The translations under genes were made by a program, and so were the position numbers. A DNA stretch of 64,000 bases, taken from positions 310,001-374,000 of the forward strand of contig LATX02000123.1 in the NCBI GenBank assembly GCA_001466705.2. Reading direction: 5' to 3'. The stretch comes from Moniliophthora roreri. Its lineage: Eukaryota; Basidiomycota; Agaricomycetes; Agaricales; Marasmiaceae. Of this stretch, positions 47,920 to 60,307 are shown piece by piece (position 1 is the first letter of the stretch; each line of letters opens with the position of its first letter). The notes under the pieces were generated by a model. The model worked only from the letters and a program-made list of their open reading frames with translations, had not been told where the DNA came from and did no database searches.

Positions 47920-50785
47920 TTACGCGAGAGAAGGGAACCAAGGAGACGTAGATATCCGTATCTTCCACTTCAATAAACGGGTGACATCCACATAGCCTTC
48001 TGGTTGTAAAGTGGCGTCTCCTGCATCTCGTGGACGCCTGGATAGGCCTCCTAATTCTGTACACGCGGATATGAGGCCTCGTACGACCTGAACCAGGAAT
48101 ACCAAATAAACATCCGAGTAATAGGGAAAAGGACTACGTCGGAATACCACTGACCTGCATTCGTTCTTCTTTCCAATGCCCTGCCCATCCGCCAGCATCC
48201 CGATTTCCCAGTAAGCTCTCCAACAGGCCCTTCGCAAAGCCGAACGAGTCGGAAGGTGAGAACCACTTCGAGAACGACTATTGAAATTGATACCAATAGA
48301 AAGGCAAGAGAACGCACCTCATCATCATCCATCTCATACAGATCCGCCAAATACGATTCCAAATGCGGATGCGCAATAGGCGGATTCTCATAATCCTCAT
48401 ACTCGACTCTAAACGCCCATTTGTGTCTCCGCATAGTAATGCCGCGAAAGGCTGCCCATGAAGCTCTCGATGGTATCGTGTATAAGATCTATTAAGACAA
48501 CATGTTGCTGTGAGGATTGTGTTGCAGAGGAAAGGAACACCACGCACAGAAAACATCGCCATACACATCGAGTTTAGCGCCGTCAAAAACACTTGTTGGA
48601 ATTTCATCTCTTTCTCTGTCGACGAACCTAGATTGTGTTAACATGACAGTGAAAACACAAAGACAATACACTCACCAGAAGGAGCAAGGCCCATGACCAT
48701 ATCCAACGTATGTAGATACCCGTCGATGACCTGGGAAGCGTACCAATACGCGAATGGTCTCTCAGTAGAACTATAAAGCTCCAATTGAAACCCCGAAAGA
48801 ACAACCTCCCGTACGATCGAAAGCCGCCAAAGAAGTGCTGCATAAGGCATTTTGGTGACGATGAAGGAGGAGGGGTGCATTTCCTACGCCATGGCTATCA
48901 GAGAGTGTGTAGGTTTTAGGTGAAAAAGAACATACGGATCGATCGAGATCTTCCGAAATAATCGTCAACGTATCATATATATTGTGCCAGTCCAACAAGG
49001 AAGCACTCAAGAATCTACGTCTTCTTGGTGGGTTGAACCAAAGTCCACGGATATGCGGTATTAGAGTCTATCATGGCTTTGTAGTCAATCAACACCAAAG
49101 GGAAACAAGATATGACATACCCTAATCAAAGTCCGTTCCACTTCCACCAATCTAGGACTGCTAGGTCCACCCCAGTACTGTGCAAATATCGTATAATTCA
49201 CGCCCAACGTCTCGAGGAAGAACCGCTTCACGAGCCATGTCGTAGGATAATCATTCAAGATTTGGAGTCCGTCATAAAACGTTGTCTGTGGTCATGGGTG
49301 GTTCAATCAGCGCAGAACAATTTGCCAACAGTTTTAATTAAATACCTGAGTAGAGGATCGAATATACGCAGCTCTCAGAGGCGGAGAAGGTACCCATACA
49401 CGGAGGTTGCCCACGACCTGTCGCACTAATGATAAGGGATTGTGCTAAAGCAGAGACTTTAGAAAACAGACCTCCCAACTAGTAATTTCCTTGGTATCCG
49501 AGAGAACCAGTGTCTCCTCCCAACCATCCAAGAAGTTATTCCAAGCGCTCCAACTGTCCTCGATAGCCGGTAGCTCAACGACACGAATCGGTAGGAAAGT
49601 GTTGAGCCTGCCAGCTATGTATGGATCAAACGCTTTACGTGCTGGCGAGTCTTGTGAGGGCTCTGGAATCGAAGTTTGAGAGCGAATTTCGTCGAGGTAT
49701 CGTCGTGCGTCTCGTAAAAGATGCCGAAATCGTTCTTTGTCATGATAGATGTCATGTTCCATTAACTCCAGAATCGTCTATTGATTCCCCCGTTCAGCTC
49801 CATTGGTGTCGACCGAGTGAGGCTGAGAAAGTACCTTTCGAAATAATAGCCGGTCGCAGAGGGCCTTATACCATGTCTTTGGAACTATTAGGAAGGAAAT
49901 CATATCAGTTCTCGGTTCAGTGTGTAAAAGGAAGACATGAATGACGAACGAGCCTTTGGGGGTACTCCACAACCATTTTATCGCGTCCTCTAATCGTGCG
50001 AGCGCGGCATTCACAGGCCATCCCTCTAATAAAGAAACCTCACACTTTTCGCTCTGCCAGTCTTCGGTCTGTGTAGCATTAGCAGGGATAGAAGGGGTAG
50101 CAGAACGCAACGTACGTCGTGTAATCCTCCTTTTGTCAACTCCCTCCACGAAAGATCGCAGCACTTCAACATGGCACAAACGAAAGCGCGTAAGACAACC
50201 GTAATTAGGCCCAACGGTCGTGCTGGGTCGGCATCAATGGCATAGGGAAGCATATCTGGGTCTATGGTACCGAGGTGATGGACGTAGAGGAGGGTGAATA
50301 CTGTATGAGATAGACTATTAGCGCTGTGCCATTCCATCTGTCGTTAGAAAAAAAAGCCATCAGATGCTGTAGAATCCGAACATGAAAGAATTGACCTCAT
50401 ATGAAAACGAACGATCGAGTATCCAGCATAATTCTTCAGGTAATAAAAGTGCCAACGGGTCGAACGGTTCACTTCCCAGCTTCATGCCAGTGTCCAGACG
50501 AGGCTCCCCGATCTAAGGTCCGGAAAATGAGTTACCAGTTCAACATTCGGGCAAAAAAAAGGGTGCACCTCTATGGCACTCATCGCATCCTGTAACTGAA
50601 AACCGTCTATCATGATCATTTCTCCTTGCTGCATATCTATTTCTCAACGCGTCAGCGAAGAGAGTTTCGAGTCAACATTTGGATCAGTGCTGCTCACCAG
50701 CTGCAGCATCAGTAAAAAGACTGGTGACATCGTGAAAACTGTCTCCGCCTGGTAATTCTGGGAGGTCCAATTCCATAGAGTACAT
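47920..50785 (-). CDS. NAA35: NatC N-terminal acetyltransferase auxiliary subunit NAA35 / Mak10
   Basis: Starts MYSMELDLPELPGG. The N-terminal Mak10 signature follows: FHDVTSLFTDAAA, then (after an intron) MQQGEMIMIDGFQLQDAMSAIE. Further exons carry HTVFTLLYVHHLG, VLRAFVCAMLKCCDLSW, the long helical middle, and KFQQVFLTALNSMCMAMF. The C-terminal part holds YEDYENPPIAHPHLESYLADL, then SFSKWFSPSDSFGFAKGLLE, and ends ISTSPWFPSLA. The gene has more than ten introns and a length like that of other Mak10 proteins (700-odd residues). NAA35 anchors the catalytic NAA30 and NAA38 subunits to ribosomes; NatC acetylates the initiator methionine of proteins beginning Met-Leu, Met-Ile, Met-Phe and similar. 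In yeast the same protein is needed for maintenance of the L-A dsRNA virus. Not all exon borders were resolved. Confidence 0.85.
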
Positions 50786-51425
50786 GGGGAGTGTACAAGC
50801 ACTGAGATGGTGGTAAGAAAGAGAGGAGACGCCGTGAGAGATCAGTGTCACTCATTCACTGTTCCTGACCACATCGTAATTTCCTTCATACGCCGTCAAA
50901 CGCATCGTGACTGCCGGATTGAAGCAAAAAAAGATAGGCCTTGTCACTCTGCGTGGTAATGTTCGAAATTGACTATCTTACTAGTTCAAATTCTACTGTG
51001 ACGACGCTAGCCAGAATGTTGGGAAGGACACGACGACGGTGATCGTGAACACAATTATAGTATTATATATCTACCAAGGTGATTGCACAATTAAATATGA
51101 ATCTCCAGATATGAATCCTCAGTACGATTATTGATGTCAGAAGACAGCGAAGATTAAGGCTGGGGAGGAAGCCGAAGAGGAAAGCAGGAGACGAAGGCCA
51201 ATGTGGGTCGTGAGGCTGCAAAAACGAAAAGGGATGATGACTCGAGACCAAAGTTGCAGTAAGGAGGTTGAATGAATCTGAACCCCGGGCTTAAAGGCGG
51301 CAAGTGTCAAGCGGACCTATAAACAATTTGAGTCAGCTTGAGAGACTAAGGCAGCACAGACCGACTAGCCCTACATGAAAGCTACGGTCACCTAAGGAAT
51401 GACCACTACTCGGATACAGATGACC
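50786..51425. other. Intergenic, NAA35 promoter side
   Basis: About 640 bp between the NAA35 start and the end of the next minus-strand gene. No gene recognised. Confidence 0.5.
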
Positions 51426-52147
51426 TTATGAGATGGGGACTTCAAGTAGGGCAATAATTGACATACCATATCCACTGTCATGATTCTCATCAGAGGCAGA
51501 CGGGCTGGATATTTTGCTTGACTTGCTTGCCCGCTCCAGCAGATCCACTACAGTGGCATCATCCCCCGCGAAAACCCCGCCCCCCACCAACAGGACCAAC
51601 GCCTCAGTCAATGCACATTCTTCCAGACACTCCCATGGGTCACTTTTCCGATTACCATAGAAAAGAGTGGAAGGTAGCTTGTATTCAAGGTATTGCAAGA
51701 ATAAGTTGGGCGGTCGACGGAGACGCCAGTATTGGTTGAGGTTAGGGTGCCTGAAATCGGAGGAACCTTTGAATCTGGGTTTTTGAGCTCGTAGATAATG
51801 GGTTCAGAGTCAGGGCCGCCAGATTGATTGTGGAGGAATGAAGGAAGGTTGCTACGGACGTGCACCCGGGGACTTGGGCGAATCGGTTGCAGACTGACAA
51901 GGGACATACATTGGTATGCTTCGGGATCAAGAGTCGGGCTGTCTTGTAGCGCTTTCAACATCTATGTGATACGTGAGTCAGCTTGAGTAACTGGTTGATC
52001 ATATGCGTACCTGCACCAATTGAGAATAGCTTGAACGTTTTTCTCTGCTCTCCCCGGCGCACCTCGATCAAGTATCTCAGGAGGGGCGCAGGTAGAAAAA
52101 ATCACCCTGCCATGCAATACTCGTCTGTCGTGTACACGAGATGAAGA
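51426..52147 (-). CDS. Small hypothetical protein, model tentative
   Basis: A three-exon model starts MSSSRVHDRR at 52147, joins NWCR to MLKALQDSPTLDPEAYQ over a 49-nt intron, then joins to CSSDFRHPNLNQYWRLRRPP over a 140-nt intron and ends LLEVPIS at 51426. The last exon contains DPWECLEECALTEALVLLVG and a serine-rich tail. No family is recognised. An alternative reading of the first exon (CRECLHLVYTTDEYCMAG, then YLIEVRRGEQRKTFKLFS) is also protein-like, and further exon-like pieces lie upstream to about 52480, including one with a C-x2-C-H pair (GGKCAICHEAAPGG). The gene may therefore start further upstream and contain a zinc-binding segment; I could not settle it. Confidence 0.4.
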
Positions 52148-52586
52148 CATTCACGACACACTATACAAGATAATGGTAAACACAGCAGATTAAGAGCAGT
52201 AAGGAAAACACACTCCAGATCCCATTCACCCGACTACCAGCATCAAAACCTTCCGCATTCAATGTCTAGTTCGACCTACAGACTCTGTGAGCGAACATGA
52301 ATCTGAGAATGAACTTTTACTATACTCACTGTTCCATGTTCTATCAGAGGTAGAGAGCGACGCCTCCTGGAGCAGCTTCATGACAGATTGCGCATTTTCC
52401 TCCGAACTCGTCCTTGATTTCTTGAAGTGTCTCGCTTGAAAATGTGTCCTTCAGATGGTCGCAAAGCATGATGATGTCTATGTGGAGGGAACAAGATGAT
52501 GGTAAGACAAACAAGCCGTACGCGTGAGATCAGCGCTTCGAGTCATCATTATTCTCGCCATCATAATCGAACATTTTCTGACCTTC

Positions 52587-54041
52587 ATGTCCAACGTCAA
52601 ACGCACCGTTACCACACGGTCGACTACCAGATTGGCTGCCAAAGCTAGTCCTTTTCACTCTGCAGTAACACTGTTCGAGATTGACTCGGCTGCTAGTTCT
52701 AGTTCTACCGTGACAAGACCAGCCAAACGGTCAAGGATATCCAAGGAAGAGAACCAGGATATTGAAGGTCCTTTGACAGATATAGAATCTTCGTATTCTT
52801 CTGCTTCAGAAGATGCACCAAAACGAAAACGGAAGACCAATCCAACTCCCAAGTCACCATCCAAATCTCCTCGAAAACCGAAACCCATTCCTCAATCCCT
52901 AGCAACACCCCATCCCGCACCGGAGAACTGGAGACAAGTCTACGACAAGATAAAAGAAATGCGAAAAGGTATCGTCGCACCGGTCGATACTATGGGTTGT
53001 GATCAGGCTCAGTTGAAGGAGGTTGATCCAAAGGTACGCGTACGCGTTAACCTGCCTCATCTCGTCCCACTCATGGATTCGATACGCAGAACAGACGCTT
53101 CTCAACCCTCGTATCTCTCATGCTATCTTCCCAAACCAAAGATGAAGTCACCGATGCCGCTGTTTCCCAATTACGCACAGCATTAGGCGGGAGCATCTCT
53201 GTGGAGGGTGTCATTGCCGCAGATGAGGCTACCGTCTCGAATGCTATCGGGAAAGTAGGATTCTGGAGACGAAAGACTCAGTGCGTCGCCTCTGTCTTTG
53301 ATTTTTCTCTAAACCGTCACCTTACGACGCGTCAGATACCTAAAACAAGCTGCCGTCCGCCTCCGAGACGAATTCGATTCTGACGTTCCCAAAACCGTCG
53401 ACGAGCTTTGTTCGCTACCTGGTGTGGGTCCAAAAATGGCCTTTTTGGCGTTGCAGGTTGCGTGGAACCTGTGTGTACACTCAACCTTCATTCCGTTTGC
53501 GACAAAGTCTGACATGTACATCCACCAGTAACCACGGTATCGGAGTAGACGTCCACGTGCATCGTATAACTAACCGTTTGGGGTGGCACAAACCGCCGAC
53601 GAAGAATCCCGAGGAGACAAGGCACATCTCTCCTCTTCTTTCACATACATGTTTCATTCACTCACCTTTCTGGCAGATTGAATTTACAATCATGGCTACC
53701 GACAGAATTCCATCCAGAGATTAATCATATGCTCGTCGGTTTTGGGCAGGTGAGTCTCTTCACCTACATACTATTATCGCGTTACATTCTTTGCTCATGC
53801 GAACGCTGTACAGACGGTATGCCTCCCCGTCCGCCCTCGATGTGATCAATGCGTTCTCAGTACAGATGGACTCTGTCCGAGTGCGCAGTTGCCAAAGACG
53901 AAGAAGGCAAAGAAGGTGAAGACCGAGGTAAAAACTGAAGATGATGGTGGGCCAAAGATTACCATTTCATTGGAAGAACAATACGAGGTCATGAAGGAGG
54001 AAGAGGAGCCTATGAAGTTGAAGGAAGAGGCTGAATTTTAA
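52587..54041 (+). CDS. NTH1: Endonuclease III-like DNA glycosylase/AP lyase
   Basis: Six exons (52587-53033, 53090-53280, 53336-53470, 53529-53621, 53677-53749, 53814-54041) sum to exactly 388 residues. After a basic, serine-rich N-terminus ([24 protein letters not shown]; likely nuclear and/or mitochondrial targeting) comes the catalytic core: [11 protein letters not shown] (catalytic lysine), [14 protein letters not shown] (helix-hairpin-helix), [15 protein letters not shown] (catalytic aspartate) and [20 protein letters not shown]. The 4Fe-4S loop [19 protein letters not shown] has all four cysteines, with seven residues in the last gap where E. coli Nth has five. The intron at 53622-53676 begins with GC. 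The enzyme removes oxidised pyrimidines in base-excision repair. A lysine/glutamate-rich tail follows the cluster. Tandem with TRS31, 276 bp apart. Confidence 0.93.
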
Positions 54042-54317
54042 TGAAGACCTGTGCTTCATATTTGCATCTTGGATATGGATTTGGCATACTGCAACTACGC
54101 CCACTTTACCGTAATTCGTTTCTTGGATGTACATACCGCAGATCGAGCTCAAGCTAATAGCATTAATAGGCGTGTACTAATACATTATTAATGCCCAGGA
54201 CGAAACTCAGTACACCATTTCTATGAAACTTCTCGGTCCACCTATTCAGACTTTACATAAGGGGTCAGTACCGTGACCCGCCATGACCAGCGCCTATTTC
54301 CTTTCCTCTTGACCGTC

Positions 54318-55144
54318 ATGTCGAGGCTTTCGGTTTTATCCAACGCCTCATCACTAGAACATGTTTCTACCAACGTTCCTCGTCTCCCTAGAACTAATAT
54401 TCTCGACCGAAATCTCAACAAAACCCGTGTATCAGATGTCTCTGGATCAGCATTCAGTTTCCTTTTCGCGGAAATGGTGTCATACACGCAGAGTAGAGTT
54501 ACAGGGATCAATGACTTGGAGAGACGGTGCGTCTCGTCTTTCCTGCTTTCTCATCATCTACCAGCTCATTTTTATCCTGTTTCATTTAGGTTAAACACCC
54601 TAGGCTACCGCGTCGGTGCACGCGTCCTCGAACTAACCGTCTGGCGAGCAGAATCCTCTTCAAAGGCACCCAAACGCGAAATCCGCCTACTGCCTGCTTT
54701 AATGTTCATTCATACACATATATGGAGAGCGGTTTTTGGGAAACCGGCGGATGCGATTGAGAAGAGTGTTGAGAATGCTGATGAATGTGCGTTTTTCGTT
54801 TCTGTCTTCCCGTCTTGCTACCTTTTCCCCAACTCAGAAAATTGTTTGCAGACATGATTGTAGACAATGACCCCCTTATCGAACGACATATTTCAGTGCC
54901 CAAGGATCTTTCACAGCTTAGTTGCTCGTCGTTTACTGCCGGGATTGTGGAAGCTGCTTTAGATGGACTGTGTTTCGTGCGTCGCCTTTACTATTTTTTC
55001 TTTGTGACTGGAGCTAATTAGGACCCGTAGCCTGCGAGAGTAACGGCGCATAATACACCGAATGCGCAATTCCCTTCGAGAACGACAATTTTGATCAAGC
55101 TGGAAAAGTCGGTACTGGATAGAGAGGAAATTTTGAAATCATAA
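54318..55144 (+). CDS. TRS31: TRAPP complex subunit TRS31 / TRAPPC5
   Basis: Four exons (54318-54526, 54590-54786, 54852-54976, 55031-55144) sum to exactly 214 residues, the usual length. The start is the ATG of MSRLSVLSNA. The BET3-fold signature is clear: NILDRNLNK, AFSFLFAEMVSYTQ, LGYRVGARVLEL, ALMFIHTHIWRAVFGKPAD, then NDPLIERHISVPKDL, LSCSSFTAGIVEAALDGLCF and PARVTAHNT. TRS31 is a core subunit of the TRAPP tethering complexes, which act as a nucleotide-exchange factor for Ypt1/Rab1 at the Golgi and in autophagy. It converges on THI20 with 132 bp between stops. Confidence 0.95.
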
Positions 55145-55276
55145 TGTGTATGTGTAGGTTGTATGATGTGTATTTCTACGGCACCTGAGTATAATATGAT
55201 GGAATTGGGAGCTTGTTGCGCCGAGGTAACTGTCTAGCACAATCCTTCAGGATTACACCAAGTCTACCCCTGTCAT

Positions 55277-57390
55277 TTACAGCGACCTAGGGTCCATAGC
55301 AGCATCCCAAAACCCTTTCTCAAACTCGGTGCACCTCTTCCAAACCTCACACCACTCCTTAAGCCTTAGCGGTGAAGGAGAATCCTCAGCCACTCGTTGT
55401 TCTATTGTCTCTGCACATCGCCCACGTCAGTACTGATACTCAACAGCAACAGGTACACCAACCTAACCCTAGTCGAACAGCATTCTGATACATAACCCCC
55501 GAATAATCCTCGATCCACTGTAAATATGGATTTCCGGAATCCAATTTGACCCATTCTTGCTTCTTCAACCATAGCCCGACTTCACCATATCCGAGTAAAC
55601 ATGCTAGGACAGCTATCAGGAGTTTTATTGCGTCGCCTTTCAGGAGTAAGAAACCGAAACGGTTGCTGATAAAATGGTAACCAAACACGTACCCTCTAAA
55701 CCGACATTGATCAAATACCCTCCATACGCAGCAGTGGCCAATCCTTCCTCTGTGGTTTCCAATTCTTCCTCACTTATACCGAATCGCGCACAAAAGGTTT
55801 TGTGTGTCCCGATTTCGTTTAGAATGTTGAGGATTGTTTGGGTTGCGGAAGCGATTTGGGAGTATGTTGATGATTTTGTGATGAGTAGCCTGGTTTCAGC
55901 GTGATGAGTAGTGTTGGATAGGTGGTGGATTGAGGTGCCTACCCATATGCACGGGCATAGTATCGTAGGTAGATGTAGTCCTGTCTTCAATGGTATCAGC
56001 GGTGAATACGACAAGGTAAATATCCAATAGACATACTTAATAAAGTGAATGAAGTGCTCCTTTAAAAGTATTCCCTTCCCAAGAAGCTTGACAAACTCGT
56101 GCTCTACGAACTCTTTCCATATCTTCGAAGAGCCTTGTATGAGCATTCGAGTGAACGGGTAGGGGTTGTTGGTCGTTTTTCTGCAGATTTACCTATTAGT
56201 GCAACGAACGCAGCCTAAGCGGGCGTATAAAGCAGACGCACCGAGGAATATATACCATACTCGTCGAATGTAAATGATTCAAAGGTCCATTACCTTTCCC
56301 AATCTTGGGAGCAGTCTCGATTCCATGATGAGTAAAGACCGCCGCGTTCCGTACAGCGCTTTCCACTACCAAAATTTCAGCCTAACATCAATGAAAGCAA
56401 ATGGCAAAGATACTCACACTTGACCCCTCTAGCCAATTCCGCCGTAACAGCCGCACTAAGCGTACATCCCGTCCCATGCGTACTCGTCGACTCAATCCGG
56501 GAGCGAACAAACACAGTCGTTTTGCCCGTCTTGTCCCGTAACAGATCCACAACAAGTTCTATATCCAGTGTCTTCCCAATGTTGAGAATCTCCATGTTCT
56601 CCTGGAGAACGCCATCTCGCAAGATGAGAACCTCAGGATGAGACCTAGCAAACCGCTGGATATCCCCGTGTTTAGCTGTAACATGACCACCTTTTATAAG
56701 TACAGCATTTGGTCCCAAGGAGAGAAGATCTCGAGCAGCGCCAAGCATCGATTCCAAATCTTCAATCCGGCAAGTCTGAGCTTCCGATTTCGCGTACAAA
56801 AGTAGTAGTTCCGCTTCCGCCTTATTCGGTGTGACAAGGAACGCCAACGGAAACAATTCCGAAATCAACACCTCCACCGCATCGGGGTGTAAAAGTGTAT
56901 GTCCTGAGGTCGACACGCAGACTGGGTCGCACACGAGCGGTGGCATCCGTGTGTTCGAGCCCGCGTTGGTGTAGTGTGCTTTGAGAGCACGTACAACAGC
57001 TCGCGTGTTGTCTGCATCGAACAACATCCCGGTTTTAATCGCCTTAATGTCGAGGTCATCCAGAACTGACCTGATCTAAGACTGCTGGATTCAGGCATTA
57101 TCATGAACTTGACAAAATGACCAAACTTGTTTTTCGATGAATGAAGCTGGGGTAGGGAAGACGTCTTGTACGCCAGTAGTGTTTTGTGCTGTTAGTGCGG
57201 TTATCGCACTGGTTCCATAGCATCCGAAGGCACAGAACGTTTTTAGGTCGGCCTGTGAAGATTGAACGCGGTGAATCAGCAAGTAATGTGAAATTGTGAA
57301 GGTTAGTTGAAAACTCACTTGAATACCAGCACCTCCGCTGGAGTCAGATCCTGCGATGGTGAGAACTGCGGGATGCAAGACATTGGGCAT
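55277..57390 (-). CDS. THI20: Bifunctional HMP(-phosphate) kinase / TenA (thiaminase II)
   Basis: Starts [20 protein letters not shown]. The N-terminal ThiD kinase domain shows [73 protein letters not shown] and the anion-hole [13 protein letters not shown]. After introns the protein continues into a C-terminal TenA-like domain: [59 protein letters not shown] (the cysteine is the likely nucleophile) and [12 protein letters not shown], ending AMDPRSL. This fusion is the fungal THI20/21 type: it phosphorylates hydroxymethylpyrimidine for thiamine synthesis, and the TenA part salvages thiamine breakdown products. At least seven introns. The start lies 184 bp from the divergent RPA34 gene. Confidence 0.93.
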
Positions 57391-57574
57391 GGTGGTACAG
57401 AGCAAAACAAAGGCCGAATCTGGGCAAGCTCGAATTGACGTCGGCGATGTCGACAGAAAATTTAGAAGCGCGCAGAAGATAGTCGGCTTGATAGCGGGAT
57501 GTTTGGTTCCCAAGCCAAAGCCAAATAGCGCGTCTTGATCCATATTTGAAAATACTGAACTTTCATTTTCCTCC
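57391..57574. promoter_or_regulatory. Divergent promoter region, THI20 / RPA34
   Basis: 184 bp between the outward-facing start codons. No TATA box was recognised. Co-regulation is inferred only from the layout. Confidence 0.5.
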
Positions 57575-58463
57575 ATGTCAAGCTCTTCAGACGAATCCTC
57601 ATCCTCATCCTCATCCTCAGGGACCCCGCCGCCAGTAGACAAGAGCAAAGGAAAAGGGAAAGGGAAGGGAAAGGGAAGAGATGCATCAAAGGAATATGTG
57701 CCCACAAAGGGATTTAAAGTGGTCAACGAGGTGAATGATTCGGAGGAATGGGACTGGGATGCTTTCAAGGAAAACGAAGATTTGGAACTTTGGTTGATTC
57801 GCGTGCCGGATAATGTCGGTATATCTTATGGATCTATGACTTGATGAGCTCATATTTTTGTCCCCCAGGTCAAGCTAAAACACCTCGAAGGAGTCCCCAT
57901 AGAGCTATCACGCTCGTCAAAGAGCACAAAAGTTGGCACGATCAACAAAAAGAATTCGAGCTGTGATATATGGAATATCGGGGATGATGCCTCTGATCAG
58001 CTAGTAGGAGGTGAAGAGATGAAGCACATTTCGTGTGTGTTGCCACGAAGAACGAAGAAGGGAGAATTACGTCTTGGTGCGTGCCTGCAATGACAGGATT
58101 CCCGAGTTACTCTTCTGATCTAGGTATTTAATAGCTCCCAGGCCAATAGCTCGCCACCTGGTAGTCTCAGCACCAGCCGTGACGCCGAGTACGCCTGAGG
58201 ACGGAGAAGAAACCCCAATTCAGCTCAAGAACCCGCCCCGGCACTCGTATCCGAAGGAACTACTTACTCATCGATTCGTGCCATATGGATCTCTCTTGTC
58301 AGAAAACTCTGACGCCGAAGACTCCGGCGGTATGGTCGTGAACCAGCCAGAGAAGGGTCAGTCAGAAGAGGCCATAACGGCGCGAATAAAACGGAAAAAG
58401 CTTCTTGGACAAGAACAGAACAGTCCTACTAAGAAGGCGAAAAAGGTGAAAGTAGTCAAGTAA
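57575..58463 (+). CDS. RPA34: RNA polymerase I subunit RPA34 (RPA34.5)-like
   Basis: Three exons (57575-57814, 57869-58076, 58135-58463) sum to exactly 258 residues. The protein starts with an acidic serine run ([15 protein letters not shown]) and a [10 protein letters not shown] patch. The dimerisation core follows: [21 protein letters not shown] and, further on, CDIWNIGDD and [10 protein letters not shown]. Then [13 protein letters not shown] leads to a lysine-rich tail ([20 protein letters not shown]). This is the layout of the A34.5/POLR1G family, which forms the A49-A34.5 heterodimer of RNA polymerase I in the nucleolus and stimulates elongation and RNA cleavage. The basic tail fits nucleolar targeting. 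The family is poorly conserved in sequence, so the call rests on the L-W-L-I-R-V-P motif and the layout. Confidence 0.8.
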
Positions 58464-58928
58464 ACGGTACGTCCAGACGTTCAGACTGGGAACCAAATTG
58501 ACATAAGAGTCCTGTAGGCATGGCAGATTACCGTACTCTGCTAATTCATACTTCCTGTCATTACCTGTGCTGACACAACGTGGTCTCTTGGATGTCAATG
58601 ATTAGATACTTTCTTGAACACCCGTTACGATATCAGACTTGGAAGACGCTGGATCTTGTAAAGTGGTCTCAGTGGCCCTTCATTGTTCTTTACTTGCACC
58701 AGCTTGCTTTAGCAGCCTGATATCGCGAATTCTCGCTTAGACCTCGTCCTTGTTCTCTTTTGAGCTTTAAACTTCGACTCGTGAGACAAACTCCAATGGA
58801 CTCACTCCAAACTCCGAGTTGACCGGCGTCAAATTTACCGGACCGGTGATTTCAGAATTACATCTCTCCCAGTGACGACAACCGCCAGCCATGTCCATCC
58901 GCTTTTTCTTCCGAACTACGAGTACAAC
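58464..58928. other. Intergenic stretch
   Basis: 465 bp between RPA34 and the MDR reductase; 3' UTR and promoter sequence, nothing else recognised. Confidence 0.5.
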
Positions 58929-60196
58929 ATGTCCGAGCAAAAGGCTCTCCTCCTCGAACACGAATTCGGCGACTTTATCGTAGGAAATCGACCAATTCCT
59001 CAACCTGGGCCTGGAGAACTACTCGTGAAGGTCCAAGCAGCTGGTTTGAACCCTGTCGATTGGAAGATTCAAAAGACTGGCGCTTTCATCAAAGCTTACC
59101 CCGCTGTTCTGGGATCTGATGTTGCAGGTGATATTGAGGAACTTGGAGAGGGCGTAAATGCTGAAAAGTGGCCCAAGGGAACCAGAGTGTGCGTCTGTGG
59201 GTCTCTGCCGTTCGAACTAGTGGTACTGATGATAATCGCACAGATTCTTCCAAGGATGGTACGATCCCGATCGTGCTGCATTTCAGCAGTACGCACTAAC
59301 CCCTGCCGATCTCGTTTGCAGAGTACGCCGATTCCTCGATTCCTTCATGAAAACTCACGGTTCCTCCACAGATTCCACCCAATCTGTCATACTCCGACGC
59401 AGCCTCCATACCTGTCGCCTTCAACTGCGCTGCATACGGCCTACTCTCACCGCCACCAACTGGCTCCGGGCTCAACCCAAGCTTGGACAAAGATGTCAAA
59501 TACACCGAACAAAGTGCTCTCGTCATCGGAGGCAACACTTCTGTCGGACAATACGGTACGTTACCTTTTATTCCCATATTCCCCAGTCAGCCCGGACATC
59601 TGATCTCACACCCTGACCACGAAAGCCATCCAGATCCTCTCTAAAGTACTCCACTTTGCCACCATCGTAGCTTACGCTTCCAATAGCCAATCATCGGCTC
59701 TCGAATCCCTTGGAGCAACACATATTATCGACAGATATCAAATTTCTCTTACCGAGTTACCCAACGCATTCTTGGAAATCACATCCAACACCCGACCTTC
59801 CATCGTCTTTGACGCGTTTGGTGCACCCGAGGGTCAAGAAGCTGGATACGCATTACTGGCCGAGGACGGGACGTTGTGTACAGTCAACCCAGAGAAGGTA
59901 GAGAATAAAGTAGAAGGAAAACGGGCGTTCGCAGTTATCGGAAGTGTACATCTTCCCACGCACAGGGACTTTGGTGTCAAGTTGATGGAAGAGTTGGAAA
60001 GGCTCGTTAGTGAGGGTATCATCGTGGTGAGTACCTTGTTATAATGTGTACGAAGAGTTGCTAATGCGCTTTCTTTTCGCAGCCCAATCGAGTCCAAGAC
60101 CTTCCAAATGGACTAGCGGGCATTGTTGACGGGTTGGAGCGTCTGAAGGACAATAAGACTGATGGATGTAAACTCATTGCTCATCCACAGGATTAG
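58929..60196 (+). CDS. MDR-superfamily oxidoreductase (zinc-independent enoyl/quinone reductase type)
   Basis: Five exons (58929-59188, 59244-59322, 59372-59555, 59626-60026, 60083-60196) sum to exactly 345 residues. The start is MSEQKALLLEHEFG, chosen over an upstream in-frame codon. The GroES-like domain reads PGELLVKVQAAGLNPVDWKI and VLGSDVAGDIEELGEGV. The Rossmann domain has ALVIGGNTSVGQYAIQIL, split by an intron, then ALESLGATHIID. The cysteine and histidine ligands of zinc alcohol dehydrogenases are absent, pointing to the quinone oxidoreductase / trans-enoyl-reductase branch common in fungi. NADPH dependence is likely; the substrate is unknown. It converges on the M35 protease (111 bp between stops) and is not in an evident biosynthetic cluster. 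Confidence 0.88.
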
Positions 60197-60307
60197 GGTC
60201 GTAGTGGGAAAGAAGTTGATCAAATGTAAAAATGGCTACAGAACAATTTAGGGGATACGTACACACAAAAGTCCTTGGTTGTCAATAGAGTCTTTTTCCT
60301 GTCCCCA

